Source: Bifidobacterium avesanii (GTDB lineage Bacteria; Actinomycetota; Actinomycetes; Actinomycetales; Bifidobacteriaceae). From it: 64,000 nucleotides of DNA. The notes beneath the pieces were generated by a model. The model did no database searches. It saw nothing but the letters and a program-made list of their open reading frames with translations, and had not been told where the DNA came from. Each line of letters starts with the position of its first letter. The first letter of the stretch is position 1. The position numbers were made by a program, and so were the translations under genes. Below, piece after piece: positions 26,395-38,749 of the stretch. The stretch is taken from the NCBI RefSeq assembly GCF_009299475.1, contig NZ_WBSN01000001.1, forward strand, positions 62,001-126,000, in the 5' to 3' direction.

Positions 26395-27038
26395 CGTCCG
26401 TCCCGGGAGCGGGCCGGTTGGGCTTGCCGCGCGGCGCGTTCCGCGTGGATGAGGTCCCACCCCTGCCTGAGGTACAGGACGCCCGCCATCCAGTAGAGCA
26501 CGACGCCCCAGATCATGCCGGCCATGCAGATCAGGTGCAGGGCGAGCGTGAACGGGCCGGCCCACATCTCCGCGATGATGAACGTCGGGATGGTCATCAT
26601 GAGCATGGCGGTGCCGGCCTTGCCCACGAAGTGCACGGGCAGCGGGCCGTAGTCGTGCTGGGCGAGCATGAGGATCTCGATGGCCATGACGAGGTCGCGC
26701 GCGCCCACGATGATGAGCACCCACCACGGGATGATGCCGGCCACGCCGAGCGCCACCACCGAACAGAAGATGAGCAGGCGGTCCGCGACGGGGTCGAGGA
26801 TCTGCCCGATCTTGCTCACTTGGTTGAACTTGCGCGCCAACGTGCCGTCAAGGCCGTCGGACAGAGCGCTGATGGCCAGGACGACGAGCGCCCAGACCAT
26901 CTCGCGCCGCGCGACCAGCACCGCGAACACCGGGATCGAGATGATGCGCAGCAAGCTGATCGCGTTCGGCACGGTCCAGATGAGGTCGCGCGCCTCCGGG
27001 CTGTACGCCGCGTCCGTCTGATGTGCCGCCAATCGCAT
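26391..27038 (-). CDS. pgsA: CDP-alcohol phosphatidyltransferase, PgsA-like
   Basis: A 215-residue membrane enzyme of phospholipid synthesis. The CDP-alcohol signature is complete (DGLDGTLAR, then G, then DPVADR). It most likely makes phosphatidylglycerol phosphate from CDP-diacylglycerol and glycerol 3-phosphate, using the product of CdsA encoded 12 kb away on the same strand. An inositol-phosphate synthase role cannot be fully excluded by sequence alone. Confidence 0.85.
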   Translation of the reverse strand: MRLAAHQTDAAYSPEARDLIWTVPNAISLLRIISIPVFAVLVARREMVWALVVLAISALSDGLDGTLARKFNQVSKIGQILDPVADRLLIFCSVVALGVAGIIPWWVLIIVGARDLVMAIEILMLAQHDYGPLPVHFVGKAGTAMLMMTIPTFIIAEMWAGPFTLALHLICMAGMIWGVVLYWMAGVLYLRQGWDLIHAERAARQAQPARSRDGR

Positions 27039-27060
27039 TCCCTCTTTCCGCGTCCCGCGC

Positions 27061-27912
27061 TCAGATACGCGAAGCCTGCAGCGCCGTGACGATGATGCCG
27101 CGCGCGCCGACCTCGTACAGATCGTCCATGAGCTGGTTGACCTTCCTGCGCGGCACCATGACGCGCACGGCGGCCCACTGCTTGTCGTGCAGCGGGGAGA
27201 TCGTCGGGCTTTCGAAGCCGGGGGTCACGGCCACGGCGGCGGAGACCTTGTCCACCGGGATGTCGTAGTCCATGAGCACGTACTGGTGCGCGGTGAGCAC
27301 GCCCTTGAGGCGGCGGGACAGGACCGTCAGGCGCGGGTCGTCCTCGGCGAGGCGGGGCGAGCGGATGAGGCACGCCTCGGAGTGCATGAGCGGGTCGGCG
27401 AAGATGCGCAGGCCCGCGTTCCTCAGGGTGGTGCCGGTGGAGACCACGTCGGCGATGAGGTCCGCCACGCCCAGCTGCACGGAGGATTCGACGGCGCCGT
27501 CCAGGTGGATGGTCTGCGCGTTGATGCCGTGCTCGGTGAGGTAGTCGTGCACGAGCTTGTCGAAGGTGGTGGCCACGCGCTTGCCCTCGATGTCCTCGAG
27601 GCGGCTGATGGGCGAGTCGTTCGGCGCGGCGAAGCGGAACGTGGACGCGCCGAAGCCGAGCGGCATGTGCTCGAGCGCCGGGGTGCCGGAGTTCTTGAGC
27701 AGGTCCTCGCCGGTGATGCCCACGTCGATCGTGCCGGTGCCGACGTACACGGCGATGTCCAGCGGACGCAGGTAGAACAGCTCGATGTCGTTGTCCGGAT
27801 CCTGCACCACGAGCTGGCGCGGGTTGGTGCGCAGACGGTAGCCCGCCTCGGACAGCATGTCCCAGGCCGGCTGCGACAGCATGCCCTTGTTGGGCACTGC
27901 GATGCGAAGCAT
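27061..27912 (-). CDS. hisG: ATP phosphoribosyltransferase, long form (HisG)
   Basis: First enzyme of histidine synthesis: ATP plus PRPP to phosphoribosyl-ATP. The 283-residue length and the C-terminal ACT-like regulatory domain ([20 protein letters not shown]) mark the long form, which is feedback-inhibited by histidine. The PRPP loop is [10 protein letters not shown]. The ATG at 27912 ([10 protein letters not shown]) is preceded by AAGGAAGG. An earlier in-frame ATG lacks this. hisE lies 44 bases upstream and is probably co-transcribed. Confidence 0.95.
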   Translation of the reverse strand: MLRIAVPNKGMLSQPAWDMLSEAGYRLRTNPRQLVVQDPDNDIELFYLRPLDIAVYVGTGTIDVGITGEDLLKNSGTPALEHMPLGFGASTFRFAAPNDSPISRLEDIEGKRVATTFDKLVHDYLTEHGINAQTIHLDGAVESSVQLGVADLIADVVSTGTTLRNAGLRIFADPLMHSEACLIRSPRLAEDDPRLTVLSRRLKGVLTAHQYVLMDYDIPVDKVSAAVAVTPGFESPTISPLHDKQWAAVRVMVPRRKVNQLMDDLYEVGARGIIVTALQASRI

Positions 27913-27956
27913 GGTGAAACCCCTTCCTTTGGTGCGGCCGCACGGTGCGGCGGCCG

Positions 27957-28220
27957 TCACAGGTACTTGTACACGTCCTCGAGCTTGATGCCGTGCTTGA
28001 TCATCATGACCTGCACGTGGTAGAGCAGCTGGCTCATCTCCTCGGCCATGCGCTCGTTGCCCTCGTATTCGGAGGCGATCCAGGTCTCCCCCGCCTCCTC
28101 GACGATCTTCTTGCCGATGAAATGCGTGCCCTTGTCGAGCTCCTCGACGGTCAGGGAGCCTTCGGGGCGGGTCTCGGCCTTTTCGCTCAGTTCGGCGTAC
28201 AGCGACTCAAACGTCTTCAT
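27957..28220 (-). CDS. hisE: Phosphoribosyl-ATP pyrophosphatase (HisE)
   Basis: Second enzyme of histidine synthesis, an 87-residue all-helical MazG-like pyrophosphohydrolase. The metal-binding acidic motif [16 protein letters not shown] and the second helix pair [15 protein letters not shown] are clear. It is separate from HisI, as usual in actinobacteria. It stands directly before hisG. Confidence 0.94.
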   Translation of the reverse strand: MKTFESLYAELSEKAETRPEGSLTVEELDKGTHFIGKKIVEEAGETWIASEYEGNERMAEEMSQLLYHVQVMMIKHGIKLEDVYKYL

Positions 28221-28285
28221 GGGATTGCTTCTGCTTTCTGTTGTGGTGTCTTGCGGTTCTGGCGCGGGCGCGGGCCGTGCGCGGC

Positions 28286-28951
28286 TCAGGCACGGAACGC
28301 GGCCTCGGCCTGCGCGCGGATCTGGTCGATCGCCTCGGCGGGGTTCTCGGCGCCGTAGACGGCGGAACCGGCCACGAGCACGTCGGCGCCGGCCTCGGCC
28401 ACGATGTGCGCGGTCTTGGGGCTCACGCCGCCGTCCACCTGAATCCTCACGTCCAGGCCGCGGCGGGTGATCTCGTCCCTGAGGCGGCGGACCTTGTTCA
28501 TCTGGTTGCCGAGGAACTTCTGGCCGCCGAAGCCGGGCTCGACGGTCATGACGAGGACCATGTCGAACTCGTCGAGGATGTCGAACAGCGGCTCGACCGG
28601 CTCGGCGGGGCGCACGGCGAAGCACGCCTTGACGCCCATGTCGCGCAGCTGGCGGGCCAGACGCACCGGGGCGTGCGTGGCGCCCATGTGGAAGGTGACG
28701 GACTGCGCGCCGCACTTGGCGAACTCGGGGGCCCAGCGGTCCGGATCCTCGATCATGAGGTGCACGTCCACGGGCAGGTCGGTGACCTCGCAGATGCGCT
28801 TGACGATCGGCTCGCCGAGCGTGAGGTTCGGCACGAAGTGGTGGTCCATCACGTCCACGTGGACCAGATCCGCGTTGGAGATGGCCTTGAGGTCGCGCTC
28901 AAGGTTGCAGAAGTCGGCGGACAGGATGCTGGGTGCGATTTGAATGCTCAT
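28286..28951 (-). CDS. rpe: Ribulose-phosphate 3-epimerase
   Basis: A 221-residue TIM-barrel metalloenzyme that interconverts ribulose 5-phosphate and xylulose 5-phosphate. This step feeds the phosphoketolase (bifid) shunt. Signatures are SILSADF near the N-terminus, [12 protein letters not shown] (metal ligands), [12 protein letters not shown] (phosphate loop) and DGGVSPKT. It is encoded between lgt and hisE. Confidence 0.96.
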   Translation of the reverse strand: MSIQIAPSILSADFCNLERDLKAISNADLVHVDVMDHHFVPNLTLGEPIVKRICEVTDLPVDVHLMIEDPDRWAPEFAKCGAQSVTFHMGATHAPVRLARQLRDMGVKACFAVRPAEPVEPLFDILDEFDMVLVMTVEPGFGGQKFLGNQMNKVRRLRDEITRRGLDVRIQVDGGVSPKTAHIVAEAGADVLVAGSAVYGAENPAEAIDQIRAQAEAAFRA

Positions 28952-29013
28952 GGCTCCTCATTCTATGGTCGGGTAGGTACCGGGGCCCGGCCCGGGTCGG
29001 TTTGCCTTTTGTT

Positions 29014-29934
29014 TTATTTCTTGTCGGCCTCGGCCTCTTTGGCCGCCTCGAGCTCGGTGATGGTCCGCAGCTTCTCGGCGAGCAGATCGGATGCCTTGCC
29101 CCGCTGCATGATGACGACGAGCGCCACGGCGCCGCACACGAACACGGCCATGGAGACCCACACGTTGATGCGCACGCCGAGGAAGGTGTGCGCGTAGTCG
29201 ATGCGCAGCGCCTCGATCCAGGTGCGGCCCGCCGTGTACCACATCACGTAGATGGCGAACAGGGAGCCGGCCTTGAGCGCCTTGACGGCCTTCGAGCCGA
29301 TCCACACGATGAGCAGCGCGCCGATGACATTCCAGATCATCTCGTACAGGAACGTGGGGTGGAACAGCGTGCCGGTGGGGCACGTCTGGCCGTCGTAGCA
29401 CTGTTCGCTCGAGCCGATGGCGGAGCCCGCCGTGTTGAGCTTCAGGCCCCAGGGCAGCGTGGTGGGCGCGCCGTAGAGCTCCTGGTTGAACCAGTTGCCG
29501 AGGCGGCCGATCGCCTGCGCGACGAGCAGGCCCGGGGCGATCGCGTCGCCCAGCAGGGCCATCGGGTAGTGCTTGCGCCGGCACCAGGCCCACGCGCCGA
29601 GCGCGCCGAGCGCGATGCCGCCCCAGATGCCGAGGCCGCCGTTCCAGATCTTGAACATCTCCACCCAGTTGCCGTTCGGCCCGAAGAACCGCTCCGGCGT
29701 GGTGATGATGTGGTACAGGCGCGCGCCCACGATGCCGCAGGGCACGGCCACGATGGTGATGTCGAGGATCTGGTCGAAGTTGCCGCCGTAGCGGGCCCAG
29801 CGCTTCGTGGAGATCCACACGGCCGCGACGATGCCGGCGAGGATGCACAGAGCGTAGATGTGTATCGTCACCGGGCCGATGTTGAACTGCGAGATCGTGG
29901 GCGACGGGATGTATGCGAGATTCATGGTCCCCAT
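29014..29934 (-). CDS. lgt: Prolipoprotein diacylglyceryl transferase (Lgt)
   Basis: A 306-residue membrane enzyme with seven helices. It transfers diacylglycerol from phosphatidylglycerol to the lipobox cysteine of lipoproteins such as those encoded at 9826 and 49789. The Lgt signature GRLGNWFNQELYGAPT holds the catalytic region, and the N-terminal HIYALCILAG segment carries the conserved His-Tyr pair. A charged C-terminal tail follows the last helix. Confidence 0.96.
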   Translation of the reverse strand: MGTMNLAYIPSPTISQFNIGPVTIHIYALCILAGIVAAVWISTKRWARYGGNFDQILDITIVAVPCGIVGARLYHIITTPERFFGPNGNWVEMFKIWNGGLGIWGGIALGALGAWAWCRRKHYPMALLGDAIAPGLLVAQAIGRLGNWFNQELYGAPTTLPWGLKLNTAGSAIGSSEQCYDGQTCPTGTLFHPTFLYEMIWNVIGALLIVWIGSKAVKALKAGSLFAIYVMWYTAGRTWIEALRIDYAHTFLGVRINVWVSMAVFVCGAVALVVIMQRGKASDLLAEKLRTITELEAAKEAEADKK

Positions 29935-30003
29935 CCTAGGTCAACGGCCGCCCCGCGTTCGCTGTGGGCGCGGGGCGGCCCGTGGGCCGGGTCGAAGGAG
30001 CGT

Positions 30004-30873
30004 TCAGCGCGCGGACGCGACGCCCTGCGCGAGTTCGTCGGCCTTGGCGGCGAGGTTCCTCAGGCCCTCGGCCTCGTCCAGCGCCTTGCGTCCGGTCTCG
30101 CCGAGCAGCTGGTGGACGAGCGCGGAGCCGACGATCACGCCGTCGGCGTAGGCGCCCACCTTCGCGGCCTGTTCGGCGGTGGACACGCCGATGCCCACGC
30201 ACACGCGGGACGCGCCGGCCTTGCGGGTGCGCTCCACCAACGCTTCCGGGGAGTCGGTGATGGTCTTGCGCTCGCCGGTGACGCCCATGCGGGAGGCGGC
30301 GTACACGAAGCCGCGGGCTGCCTTGGAGACGACGGCGAGGCGTTCGGGCGCGGAGTCCGGCGAGACGAGGAAGATGCGGTCCAGGCCGTGGCGGTCGGAC
30401 GCCTCGATCCACTCCCCCGCCTCGTCCGGGATGAGGTCCGGGGTGATGAGGCCCGCGCCGCCGGCGTTTTCGAAGTCGCGGGCGAAGCGCTCCACGCCGT
30501 AGTGGTAGATGAGGTTCCAGTAGCTCATGATCAGCGGCACGCCGCCGGCGTTGGCCACGGTCTCCACGGCCCTGAACACGCCGTGGATGCTTTCGCCGTG
30601 GTTCAGCGCGATCTGGCTGGCGGCCTGGATGACCGGGCCGTCCATGACCGGGTCGGAGTACGGCAGGCCGATCTCGACGGCGTTGACCCCGTGGTCCACG
30701 AGGGTCTTGAACGCCTTGAGGGAGACCTCGGGGTCCGGGAAGCCGTACGGCAGGTAGCCGATGAACGCGGGCCTGTTCGCCTTGTCGAGCTCGTCGAACA
30801 TGGCGGCGGTGCGGCTGGGCTTGTGGCTGATGCCGAGCGGCTGGCCGGACGGCGTGGTTGCGGTGTTGGTCAT
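30004..30873 (-). CDS. trpA: Tryptophan synthase alpha subunit
   Basis: A 289-residue TIM-barrel subunit. It cleaves indole-3-glycerol phosphate to indole for the beta subunit. The signature near residue 50 (VEIGLPYSDPVMDGPVIQ) holds the catalytic Glu and Asp. The start is set at 30873 because AAGGAG stands nine bases upstream. An in-frame ATG at 30897 would place that ribosome site inside the coding sequence. It is 27 bases downstream of trpCB. Confidence 0.95.
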   Translation of the reverse strand: MTNTATTPSGQPLGISHKPSRTAAMFDELDKANRPAFIGYLPYGFPDPEVSLKAFKTLVDHGVNAVEIGLPYSDPVMDGPVIQAASQIALNHGESIHGVFRAVETVANAGGVPLIMSYWNLIYHYGVERFARDFENAGGAGLITPDLIPDEAGEWIEASDRHGLDRIFLVSPDSAPERLAVVSKAARGFVYAASRMGVTGERKTITDSPEALVERTRKAGASRVCVGIGVSTAEQAAKVGAYADGVIVGSALVHQLLGETGRKALDEAEGLRNLAAKADELAQGVASAR

Positions 30874-30900
30874 ATTGAAAATCTCCTTAAAACCCATTCG

Positions 30901-32988
<2,088 letters not shown>

Positions 32989-33100
32989 GACTCTCCCTTT
33001 GGTGCTAGACGGAATCATGCGACACTGTAGGCCCCGGCGCGCGACATCGCCCGCCGCGTCCCACGTTCTGGGCGCCTTGGCGCGGGCCCTGGATACGGCG

Positions 33101-33165
33101 AGGGGCGGAACCCGGCCGGACGCCCACGCTGTTGCGTACGTACGTCCGTACCGGATTCCGCCCCT
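33101..33165 (-). terminator. Large hairpin between the MFS gene and trpCB
   Basis: 15-bp arms (33101-33115 with 33151-33165, one mismatch) enclose an inner partial stem. It lies 23 bases after the MFS stop in the direction of transcription and upstream of trpCB, so it probably ends the permease transcript. A role as a trp attenuator is possible, but no leader peptide was seen. Confidence 0.5.
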
Positions 33166-33187
33166 GAAACGGTATGCCCTCGCCCCG

Positions 33188-34420
33188 TTACTCGAGCGCG
33201 GCGCCCTTGCGGTCGGGCACGAAGAACATGGTGACGAACGCCACCACGTAGATGCAGGAGACCGTGCCGAGCGCGAACGCGAAGCCGTGGCCGGTGGCGA
33301 TGGCGGCGATGGCGACCGGGCCGAGGCCGCCGCCGATGAAGCGGCCGGTGTTGTACAGGGCGGTCTGGGCGGTGGCCCTGAGCTCGGTCGGGAACAGCTC
33401 GGAGATGAGCGCGCCGTAGCCGCCGATCATGCCGTTGGCGAACATGCCCATGAAGAAGCCGCCGACGAGCAGCGCGTTCGGGTCCCTGAGCTGGCTGTAG
33501 ACGATCACCATGACGGCCGCGCCGATCTGGAAGATCCAGAAGGCCGGGCGGCGGCCGAGGTGGTCGGCGAGGAAGCCGAACACGGAGATGCCGAGCATCA
33601 TGCCCAGCACGGTGACGGCGGTCCAGATGCCCGTGGAGGTCAGGGACAGGTTGAGCTCCTTGTTGAGGTAGCTGGGCAGCCAGGTCATGATGCCGAAGTA
33701 GCCGCAGTTCTGCACGGTGCACAGCACGATGATGGCGATGGAGAAGCGCACGCGCTCGGGCGTGGAGAACAGCTGCTTGATCGAGCCGTGCTCCTTGGCG
33801 GTCTCGCGGTGCTTCAAGTACAGCGGCGGCTCGGGCACGAACACGCGGATGACGATCGCGACGACGGCCGGCACGATGCCGATGGCGAACAGGCCGCGCC
33901 AGCCCCACGCGCTGATGATCGGCGCGCTCAGGAGCGAGGCGAGCAGCACGCCCACATGGAAGCCGAGGCCCACGCCGGAGGTCGCCTTGGCGCGGTTCTT
34001 CGGGCTGGACGCCTCGGCGGCGATGGCCATGCCGATGCCGAACTCGGCACCGATGCCCACGCCCGCGAGGAAGCGGCACACGGCCATGAATGCAAAATTC
34101 GGCGCGAACGCCGAGAACAGCGTAAACGCGCCGAAGAAGACGACCGAATAGGTCAGCACGCGGATGCGGCCGTACTTGTCGGCCAGACGCCCGAACACCA
34201 GACCGCCGAGGAACGCGCCGGCCAGGGTGATGGTGGTGAGCGTGCTCGCCGTGGTTTTGTCGATGCCGAAGCTGTCCATGATGCCCGACAGCGCGAAGCC
34301 GAGGATCATCAGGTCGAGGCCGTCGAGCGCGTGGCCGACGGCGGACGAAAACACCGCGAGGCCGGCGTAATGCTTCATGCCGCTGGCTTTGTCGGTGGTC
34401 TCCTTATCCGCCATGAACAT
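33188..34420 (-). CDS. MFS metabolite transporter
   Basis: A 410-residue, 12-helix major facilitator protein. Between helices 2 and 3 it has [12 protein letters not shown], with the repeat of this motif after helix 8 (ADHLGRRP). The [10 protein letters not shown] loop near helix 10 is typical of sugar or metabolite:H+ symporters, including the aromatic acid group. The substrate is unknown; the position between trp genes hints at an aromatic compound. The ATG at 34420 is favoured because AGGAG lies five bases upstream. Confidence 0.85.
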   Translation of the reverse strand: MFMADKETTDKASGMKHYAGLAVFSSAVGHALDGLDLMILGFALSGIMDSFGIDKTTASTLTTITLAGAFLGGLVFGRLADKYGRIRVLTYSVVFFGAFTLFSAFAPNFAFMAVCRFLAGVGIGAEFGIGMAIAAEASSPKNRAKATSGVGLGFHVGVLLASLLSAPIISAWGWRGLFAIGIVPAVVAIVIRVFVPEPPLYLKHRETAKEHGSIKQLFSTPERVRFSIAIIVLCTVQNCGYFGIMTWLPSYLNKELNLSLTSTGIWTAVTVLGMMLGISVFGFLADHLGRRPAFWIFQIGAAVMVIVYSQLRDPNALLVGGFFMGMFANGMIGGYGALISELFPTELRATAQTALYNTGRFIGGGLGPVAIAAIATGHGFAFALGTVSCIYVVAFVTMFFVPDRKGAALE

Positions 34421-34535
34421 GGTTTCTCCTACTCTTCCGGGAACAAAATCCTCGGATAGTGTAGTCACCCATGTGAACGTACAGTGAACGGGGCGTGTCC
34501 CGACGGCGAACCGGTGCCGGGCCGGTCAGCCGCGC

Positions 34536-36092
34536 TCAGGCGCTCCTCAGCTGTGCGGCGATCTGCACGCTCTCCACGCTGGCCTCGGCCTTGTTGCGGG
34601 TCTCCTGCCATTCGGTCGCGGGCACGGAGTCGAGCACGATGCCGGCTCCGGCCTGCACGGACGCCTCATGGTCGCGGATGAACGCGGTGCGGATGGCGAT
34701 GGCCATGTCCATGTTGCCGGAGAAGTCGAAGTAGCCGATCGTGCCGCCGTAGATGCCGCGGTCGGCGGGCTCGAGCTCGTCGATGATCTCCACCGCGCGC
34801 GGCTTGGGCGCGCCGGACAGCGTGCCGGCCGGGAACGCGGAGGTGAACACGTCGAACGCCGTGAGGTCGTCGCGCACGTGCCCGGTGACCGTGGAGCAGA
34901 TGTGCATGATGTGGCTGAAGCGCTTGATGTCCATGAGCGTGACGACCTCGACGGTCTCCGGGTCGCACACGCGGCTCAGGTCGTTGCGGCTCAGGTCCAC
35001 GAGCATGATGTGCTCGCTGCGCTCCTTCGGGTCCGCGAGCAGCTCCTTGGCGAGCCTCGCGTCCTCCTCCGGGGTTTTGCCGCGCGGGCGCGAGCCGGCG
35101 ATCGGGAACGTCATGGCGTGGCCGTCGTCCACCTTGATGAGGGTTTCGGGGCTGGAGCCGATCACGTTGAAGTTGCGGCCCTGCGCGTCGGTGAGGGCCA
35201 TGAAGTACATGTACGGGCTGGGGTTGAGGGTGCGCAGCACGCGGTACACGTCGAACGGGTCGGCCGGCGAGTCTATGTCGAGGCGCTGGGAGATGACCAC
35301 CTGGAACACGTCGCCGTCCACGATGTGCCGCTTGGCCGCCTCGACGGCGCGCTCGTACTCCGACTTGGCGGAGCGGAAGCGCAGTTCGGGCTGCCTCACG
35401 TTCGGATCGAGGACGCTCACGCGGTTCTCGTGCGGCTGCGGGGTGGCGGCGGCGCGCTGCATGCGGGCCAGGCGCTCGACGGCGTCGTCGTACGCGAAGT
35501 CGGCGCGCGTGGGGCGGTCGTCGAAGTTCACGGCGTTGGCGATGATCCACACCGAGCCGTCCACGTGGTCCACAACGGCGATGTCCGTGGCGAGGGCCAG
35601 CACGGTCTCCGGCTGTCCGGTCTCGTCCGGGGCCTCGCCGCGCAGCGTGGGCTCCCAGTGGCGGATGGCGTCCCAGCCGACCGTGCCCACCAGACCGCTG
35701 GTGAGGTTCGGCAGGCCCTCCACGTTCGGGGCCTTGAGCGCGGCCAGCGTGGCGCGGGCCACGTCCACCACGTCGCCTTCGGTGGGCACGCCGACCGGCA
35801 CTTTGCCGAGCCAGTCCGCCTTGCCGCCGTTGGAGCGCAGCTGGGCCACGGAATTGACGCCGATGAACGAGTAGCGGCTCCAGGAACCGCCGTATTCCGC
35901 CGATTCGAGGATGAACGTGCCGGTGCGGCCTCCGGCGAGGCGCTCGTAGAAGCCCACCGGGGTCAGGGAGTCGGCGAGCAGGCGGCGCACGATCGGGATC
36001 ACGCGGTAGCCCTCGTCGGCGAGCCGGTGGAATTCCTCGCGGCTCGGCCACGTGCCTCCCCATGCCAGATGTTCGACGCTGCATGCGCTCAT
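34536..36092 (-). CDS. trpE: Anthranilate synthase component I
   Basis: A 518-residue chorismate-utilising enzyme, the first step of tryptophan synthesis. Near the N-terminus [17 protein letters not shown] is the region for feedback binding of tryptophan. The catalytic core shows [29 protein letters not shown] and [14 protein letters not shown]. The partner glutamine amidotransferase is not in the window. Its ATG overlaps the hisI stop (ATGA) and the ribosome site GGAGG lies inside hisI, so his and trp genes are translationally linked here. Confidence 0.96.
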   Translation of the reverse strand: MSACSVEHLAWGGTWPSREEFHRLADEGYRVIPIVRRLLADSLTPVGFYERLAGGRTGTFILESAEYGGSWSRYSFIGVNSVAQLRSNGGKADWLGKVPVGVPTEGDVVDVARATLAALKAPNVEGLPNLTSGLVGTVGWDAIRHWEPTLRGEAPDETGQPETVLALATDIAVVDHVDGSVWIIANAVNFDDRPTRADFAYDDAVERLARMQRAAATPQPHENRVSVLDPNVRQPELRFRSAKSEYERAVEAAKRHIVDGDVFQVVISQRLDIDSPADPFDVYRVLRTLNPSPYMYFMALTDAQGRNFNVIGSSPETLIKVDDGHAMTFPIAGSRPRGKTPEEDARLAKELLADPKERSEHIMLVDLSRNDLSRVCDPETVEVVTLMDIKRFSHIMHICSTVTGHVRDDLTAFDVFTSAFPAGTLSGAPKPRAVEIIDELEPADRGIYGGTIGYFDFSGNMDMAIAIRTAFIRDHEASVQAGAGIVLDSVPATEWQETRNKAEASVESVQIAAQLRSA

Positions 36093-36520
36093 CGTTCGTC
36101 CTCCTTCTCCTGCTGCTCCTGCTCGGGCGTGCGGTGCCCCACGACGGCCGGCAGCGGGCCGCCCTCGAGGAAGCACGAGCGCTTGCCGGTGTGGCAGGCC
36201 GCGCCCACCTGGTCGACCTCGACGAGCAGCGCGTCGCCGTCGCAGTCGAGCGAGACGGACTTGACGTACTGCACGTGGCCGGACGTGTCGCCCTTGCGCC
36301 AGTATTCCTGGCGGGAGCGCGACCAGAAGGTCACGCGGCCCGTAGTCAGGGTGCGGCGCAGGGCCTCGTCGTTCATGTAGCCCACCATGAGCACCTCATG
36401 GGTGTCGTACTGCTGGATCACCGCGGCCACCAGCCCCTTGGCGTCGCGCTTCAGCCGCGCGGCGATGCGCGGGTCCAGCTCCGTGGCGTTGTCGTAGCCG
36501 TTCGTCTCGTTCGTCGTCAT
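36089..36520 (-). CDS. hisI: Phosphoribosyl-AMP cyclohydrolase (HisI)
   Basis: Third step of histidine synthesis, a 143-residue zinc enzyme. Core motifs are [46 protein letters not shown] and [12 protein letters not shown] (zinc cysteines). The extra N- and C-terminal tails of about 25 residues are charged and probably disordered. It overlaps trpE by four bases and follows hisF by 78. Confidence 0.95.
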   Translation of the reverse strand: MTTNETNGYDNATELDPRIAARLKRDAKGLVAAVIQQYDTHEVLMVGYMNDEALRRTLTTGRVTFWSRSRQEYWRKGDTSGHVQYVKSVSLDCDGDALLVEVDQVGAACHTGKRSCFLEGGPLPAVVGHRTPEQEQQEKEDER

Positions 36521-36598
36521 TGTTCCGTCATGCTCCTCGTTCGCTCAAAACCTTCATGCGCCGACCGCACACATCAACTTCACGCGCCCGCCGGCCGG

Positions 36599-37369
36599 TC
36601 ACCGCACGGTGTAGCCGTGGCGGCGCAGCTCGTCCTTCACGTCCCCGATCGTCATCTTGCCGTAGTGGAACACGGACGCGGCGAGCACCGCGTCGGCGCC
36701 GGCCTCGATGGCGGGCGGGAAGTCCTCGACCTTGCCCGCGCCGCCGGAGGCGATGATCGGGATCTTGACCTCGCGGCGCACCGCGCGGATCATTTCGAGG
36801 TCGAAGCCCTCCTGCGTGCCGTCGGCGTCCATGGAGTTGAGCAGGATCTCCCCCGCGCCCAGCTCCTCGGCGCGCTTGACCCACCAGATCGCGTCGATGC
36901 CGGTGGACTTGCGCCCGCCCATGGTGGTCACCTCGAAACCGGACTTCGTGTGCTGCTCGCCCTTCTCGCGGCGGGCGTCCACGGACAGCACGAGCACCTG
37001 GTTGCCGAAGCGCTCGGCCACGCGGCTGATCAGGGTCGGGTCGTTGATCGCGGCGGTGTTCACGCCCACCTTGTCCGCGCCGCAGCGCAGCAGCGAATCG
37101 ACGTCCTCGGGCGTGCGCACGCCGCCGCCCACCGTCAGCGGGATGAAGATCTGCTCGGCGGTGCGCGAGACCACGTCGATCATGGTCTGGCGGTGCGAGC
37201 TCGAGGCGGTCACATCGAGGAAGGTGAGCTCGTCCGCGCCCTGGCGGTAGTATTCGCGCGCGAGTTCCACGGGGTCGCCGGCGTCGCGCAGGTTCTCGAA
37301 ATGCACGCCCTTGACGACGCGCCCGGCGTCAACGTCCAGACATGGAATCACACGAACCGCAAGCGACAT
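36599..37369 (-). CDS. hisF: Imidazole glycerol phosphate synthase, cyclase subunit (HisF)
   Basis: A 256-residue TIM barrel that uses ammonia from HisH to make imidazole glycerol phosphate and AICAR. The catalytic aspartates sit in [14 protein letters not shown] and [13 protein letters not shown]. The partner HisH is not in the window. It is the first his gene of the hisF-hisI-trpE run and is transcribed in the same direction as rlmN upstream. Confidence 0.96.
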   Translation of the reverse strand: MSLAVRVIPCLDVDAGRVVKGVHFENLRDAGDPVELAREYYRQGADELTFLDVTASSSHRQTMIDVVSRTAEQIFIPLTVGGGVRTPEDVDSLLRCGADKVGVNTAAINDPTLISRVAERFGNQVLVLSVDARREKGEQHTKSGFEVTTMGGRKSTGIDAIWWVKRAEELGAGEILLNSMDADGTQEGFDLEMIRAVRREVKIPIIASGGAGKVEDFPPAIEAGADAVLAASVFHYGKMTIGDVKDELRRHGYTVR

Positions 37370-37480
37370 AACCCACTCCTGTTTCTCGACGCTGCATGTA
37401 CAGTCGCCCAGCGTAGCTTCCGCCCGTTACATCGGTCCGCATGATGGACGCCCGGCGTCCGCGCCCGTGCCGCGGGCGAT

Positions 37481-38680
37481 TCAGGCGGCGGTCTTCTCCT
37501 TGGCGGCGAGCTGGCCGCAGGCGCCGTCGATGTCCTGGCCGCGGGTGTCGCGCAGGGTGGCGGTGATGCCGGCGGCGTGCAGGATGTCGAGGAACCGCTT
37601 TTCGTCCTCCGGCTTGGAGGCGGTCCACTTGGACCCCTCGATGGGGTTGAGCGGGATGGGGTTGACGTGCGCCCAGTTGTCGCCGTAGTGGTTGAGTCGC
37701 TTGGCGAGCAGCCTCGCGTGCTCGGCCTGGTCGTTGATGCCGCGCATAAGCGCGTATTCGATGCTCACGCGGCGCTTGGACGCGAGGAAGTAGTCGTGCG
37801 CGGCGTCCAGCACGGCGGTGGTGTCGAAGCGGCGGTTCATGGGCACGAGCTCGTCGCGCAGCTGGTCGCTCGGCGCGTGCAGGGACACGGCGAGGCGCAC
37901 CGGGATGCCCTCGGCGGCGAGCTTCTTGATGCCCGGCACCACGCCCACGGTGGACACGGTGATGTTGCGCGCGGAGATCCCGAAGCCCTCCGGCGGCGCG
38001 GCGCTGATCTGGCGCACGGCGGACAGCACGGACTTGTAGTTGCCCATCGGCTCGCCCATGCCCATGAACACCACGTTGCTCAGGCGCCCCGGTCCCCCGG
38101 CCACCTCGCCGTCGCGCATCATTTTGGCGGCCACGCGCACCTGCTCGACGATCTCGCCGGCGGACATGTTGCGCGTGAGGCCGAGCTTGCCGGTGGCGCA
38201 GAACGGGCATCCCATGCCGCAGCCGACCTGCGAGGAGATGCACAGCGTGGTGCGCGAGGGGTAGCGCATGAGCACGGATTCGATGAGCGAGCCGTCGAAC
38301 AGGCGCCACAGGGTCTTGATGGTCATGCCGTCGTCGGCCACCTGACGGGTGACCTCGTGGATGAGCTCGGGGAAGAACGTGGCCGCGGCCTCGGCGCGCT
38401 TGACCGCCGGGAAGTCGGTGAATTCCTCGGCGTTCACGTCGAAGTGGCCGTAGTAGTGCTTGGCGAGTTGGTTGACGCGGAACTTGGGCAGGCCGAGCTC
38501 CGCGGCGGCGGCGATGCGCTCGGCGGGCGTCATGTCCGCGAAGTGCACGGGCGGTTTGCCGCGGCGGGCGTGGTCGCGGCTGAGCACGTCGCGGAACGCC
38601 CCTGAGGTGCCGCCTTCGGTGATGCCGGTCTCCGGCTCGGTGCGGTCGGTGCGGTGGTCGGTGCGCTGTTCGCTGGTCAT
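37481..38680 (-). CDS. rlmN: 23S rRNA (adenine-2503-C2)-methyltransferase RlmN
   Basis: A 399-residue radical SAM enzyme that methylates A2503 of 23S rRNA and A37 of some tRNAs. The iron-sulfur motif C154-x3-C158-x2-C161 (CGMGCPFC) is present. So are the SAM-binding GMGEPMGNY and the conserved C-terminal region RDTRGQDIDGACGQL with its catalytic Cys. The N-terminal 30 residues are polar and variable. Confidence 0.95.
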   Translation of the reverse strand: MTSEQRTDHRTDRTEPETGITEGGTSGAFRDVLSRDHARRGKPPVHFADMTPAERIAAAAELGLPKFRVNQLAKHYYGHFDVNAEEFTDFPAVKRAEAAATFFPELIHEVTRQVADDGMTIKTLWRLFDGSLIESVLMRYPSRTTLCISSQVGCGMGCPFCATGKLGLTRNMSAGEIVEQVRVAAKMMRDGEVAGGPGRLSNVVFMGMGEPMGNYKSVLSAVRQISAAPPEGFGISARNITVSTVGVVPGIKKLAAEGIPVRLAVSLHAPSDQLRDELVPMNRRFDTTAVLDAAHDYFLASKRRVSIEYALMRGINDQAEHARLLAKRLNHYGDNWAHVNPIPLNPIEGSKWTASKPEDEKRFLDILHAAGITATLRDTRGQDIDGACGQLAAKEKTAA

Positions 38681-38749
38681 GCTTGGGTCTTCCCTTTCCG
38701 TCGATCACATGCTATGGTACGCCATTCCATGCGGTCGGCGGACGGCGCC

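Noticed and set aside
33101-33165. Classic trp attenuator with leader peptide
   Set aside because: No short frame with tandem Trp codons was seen upstream of trpCB.
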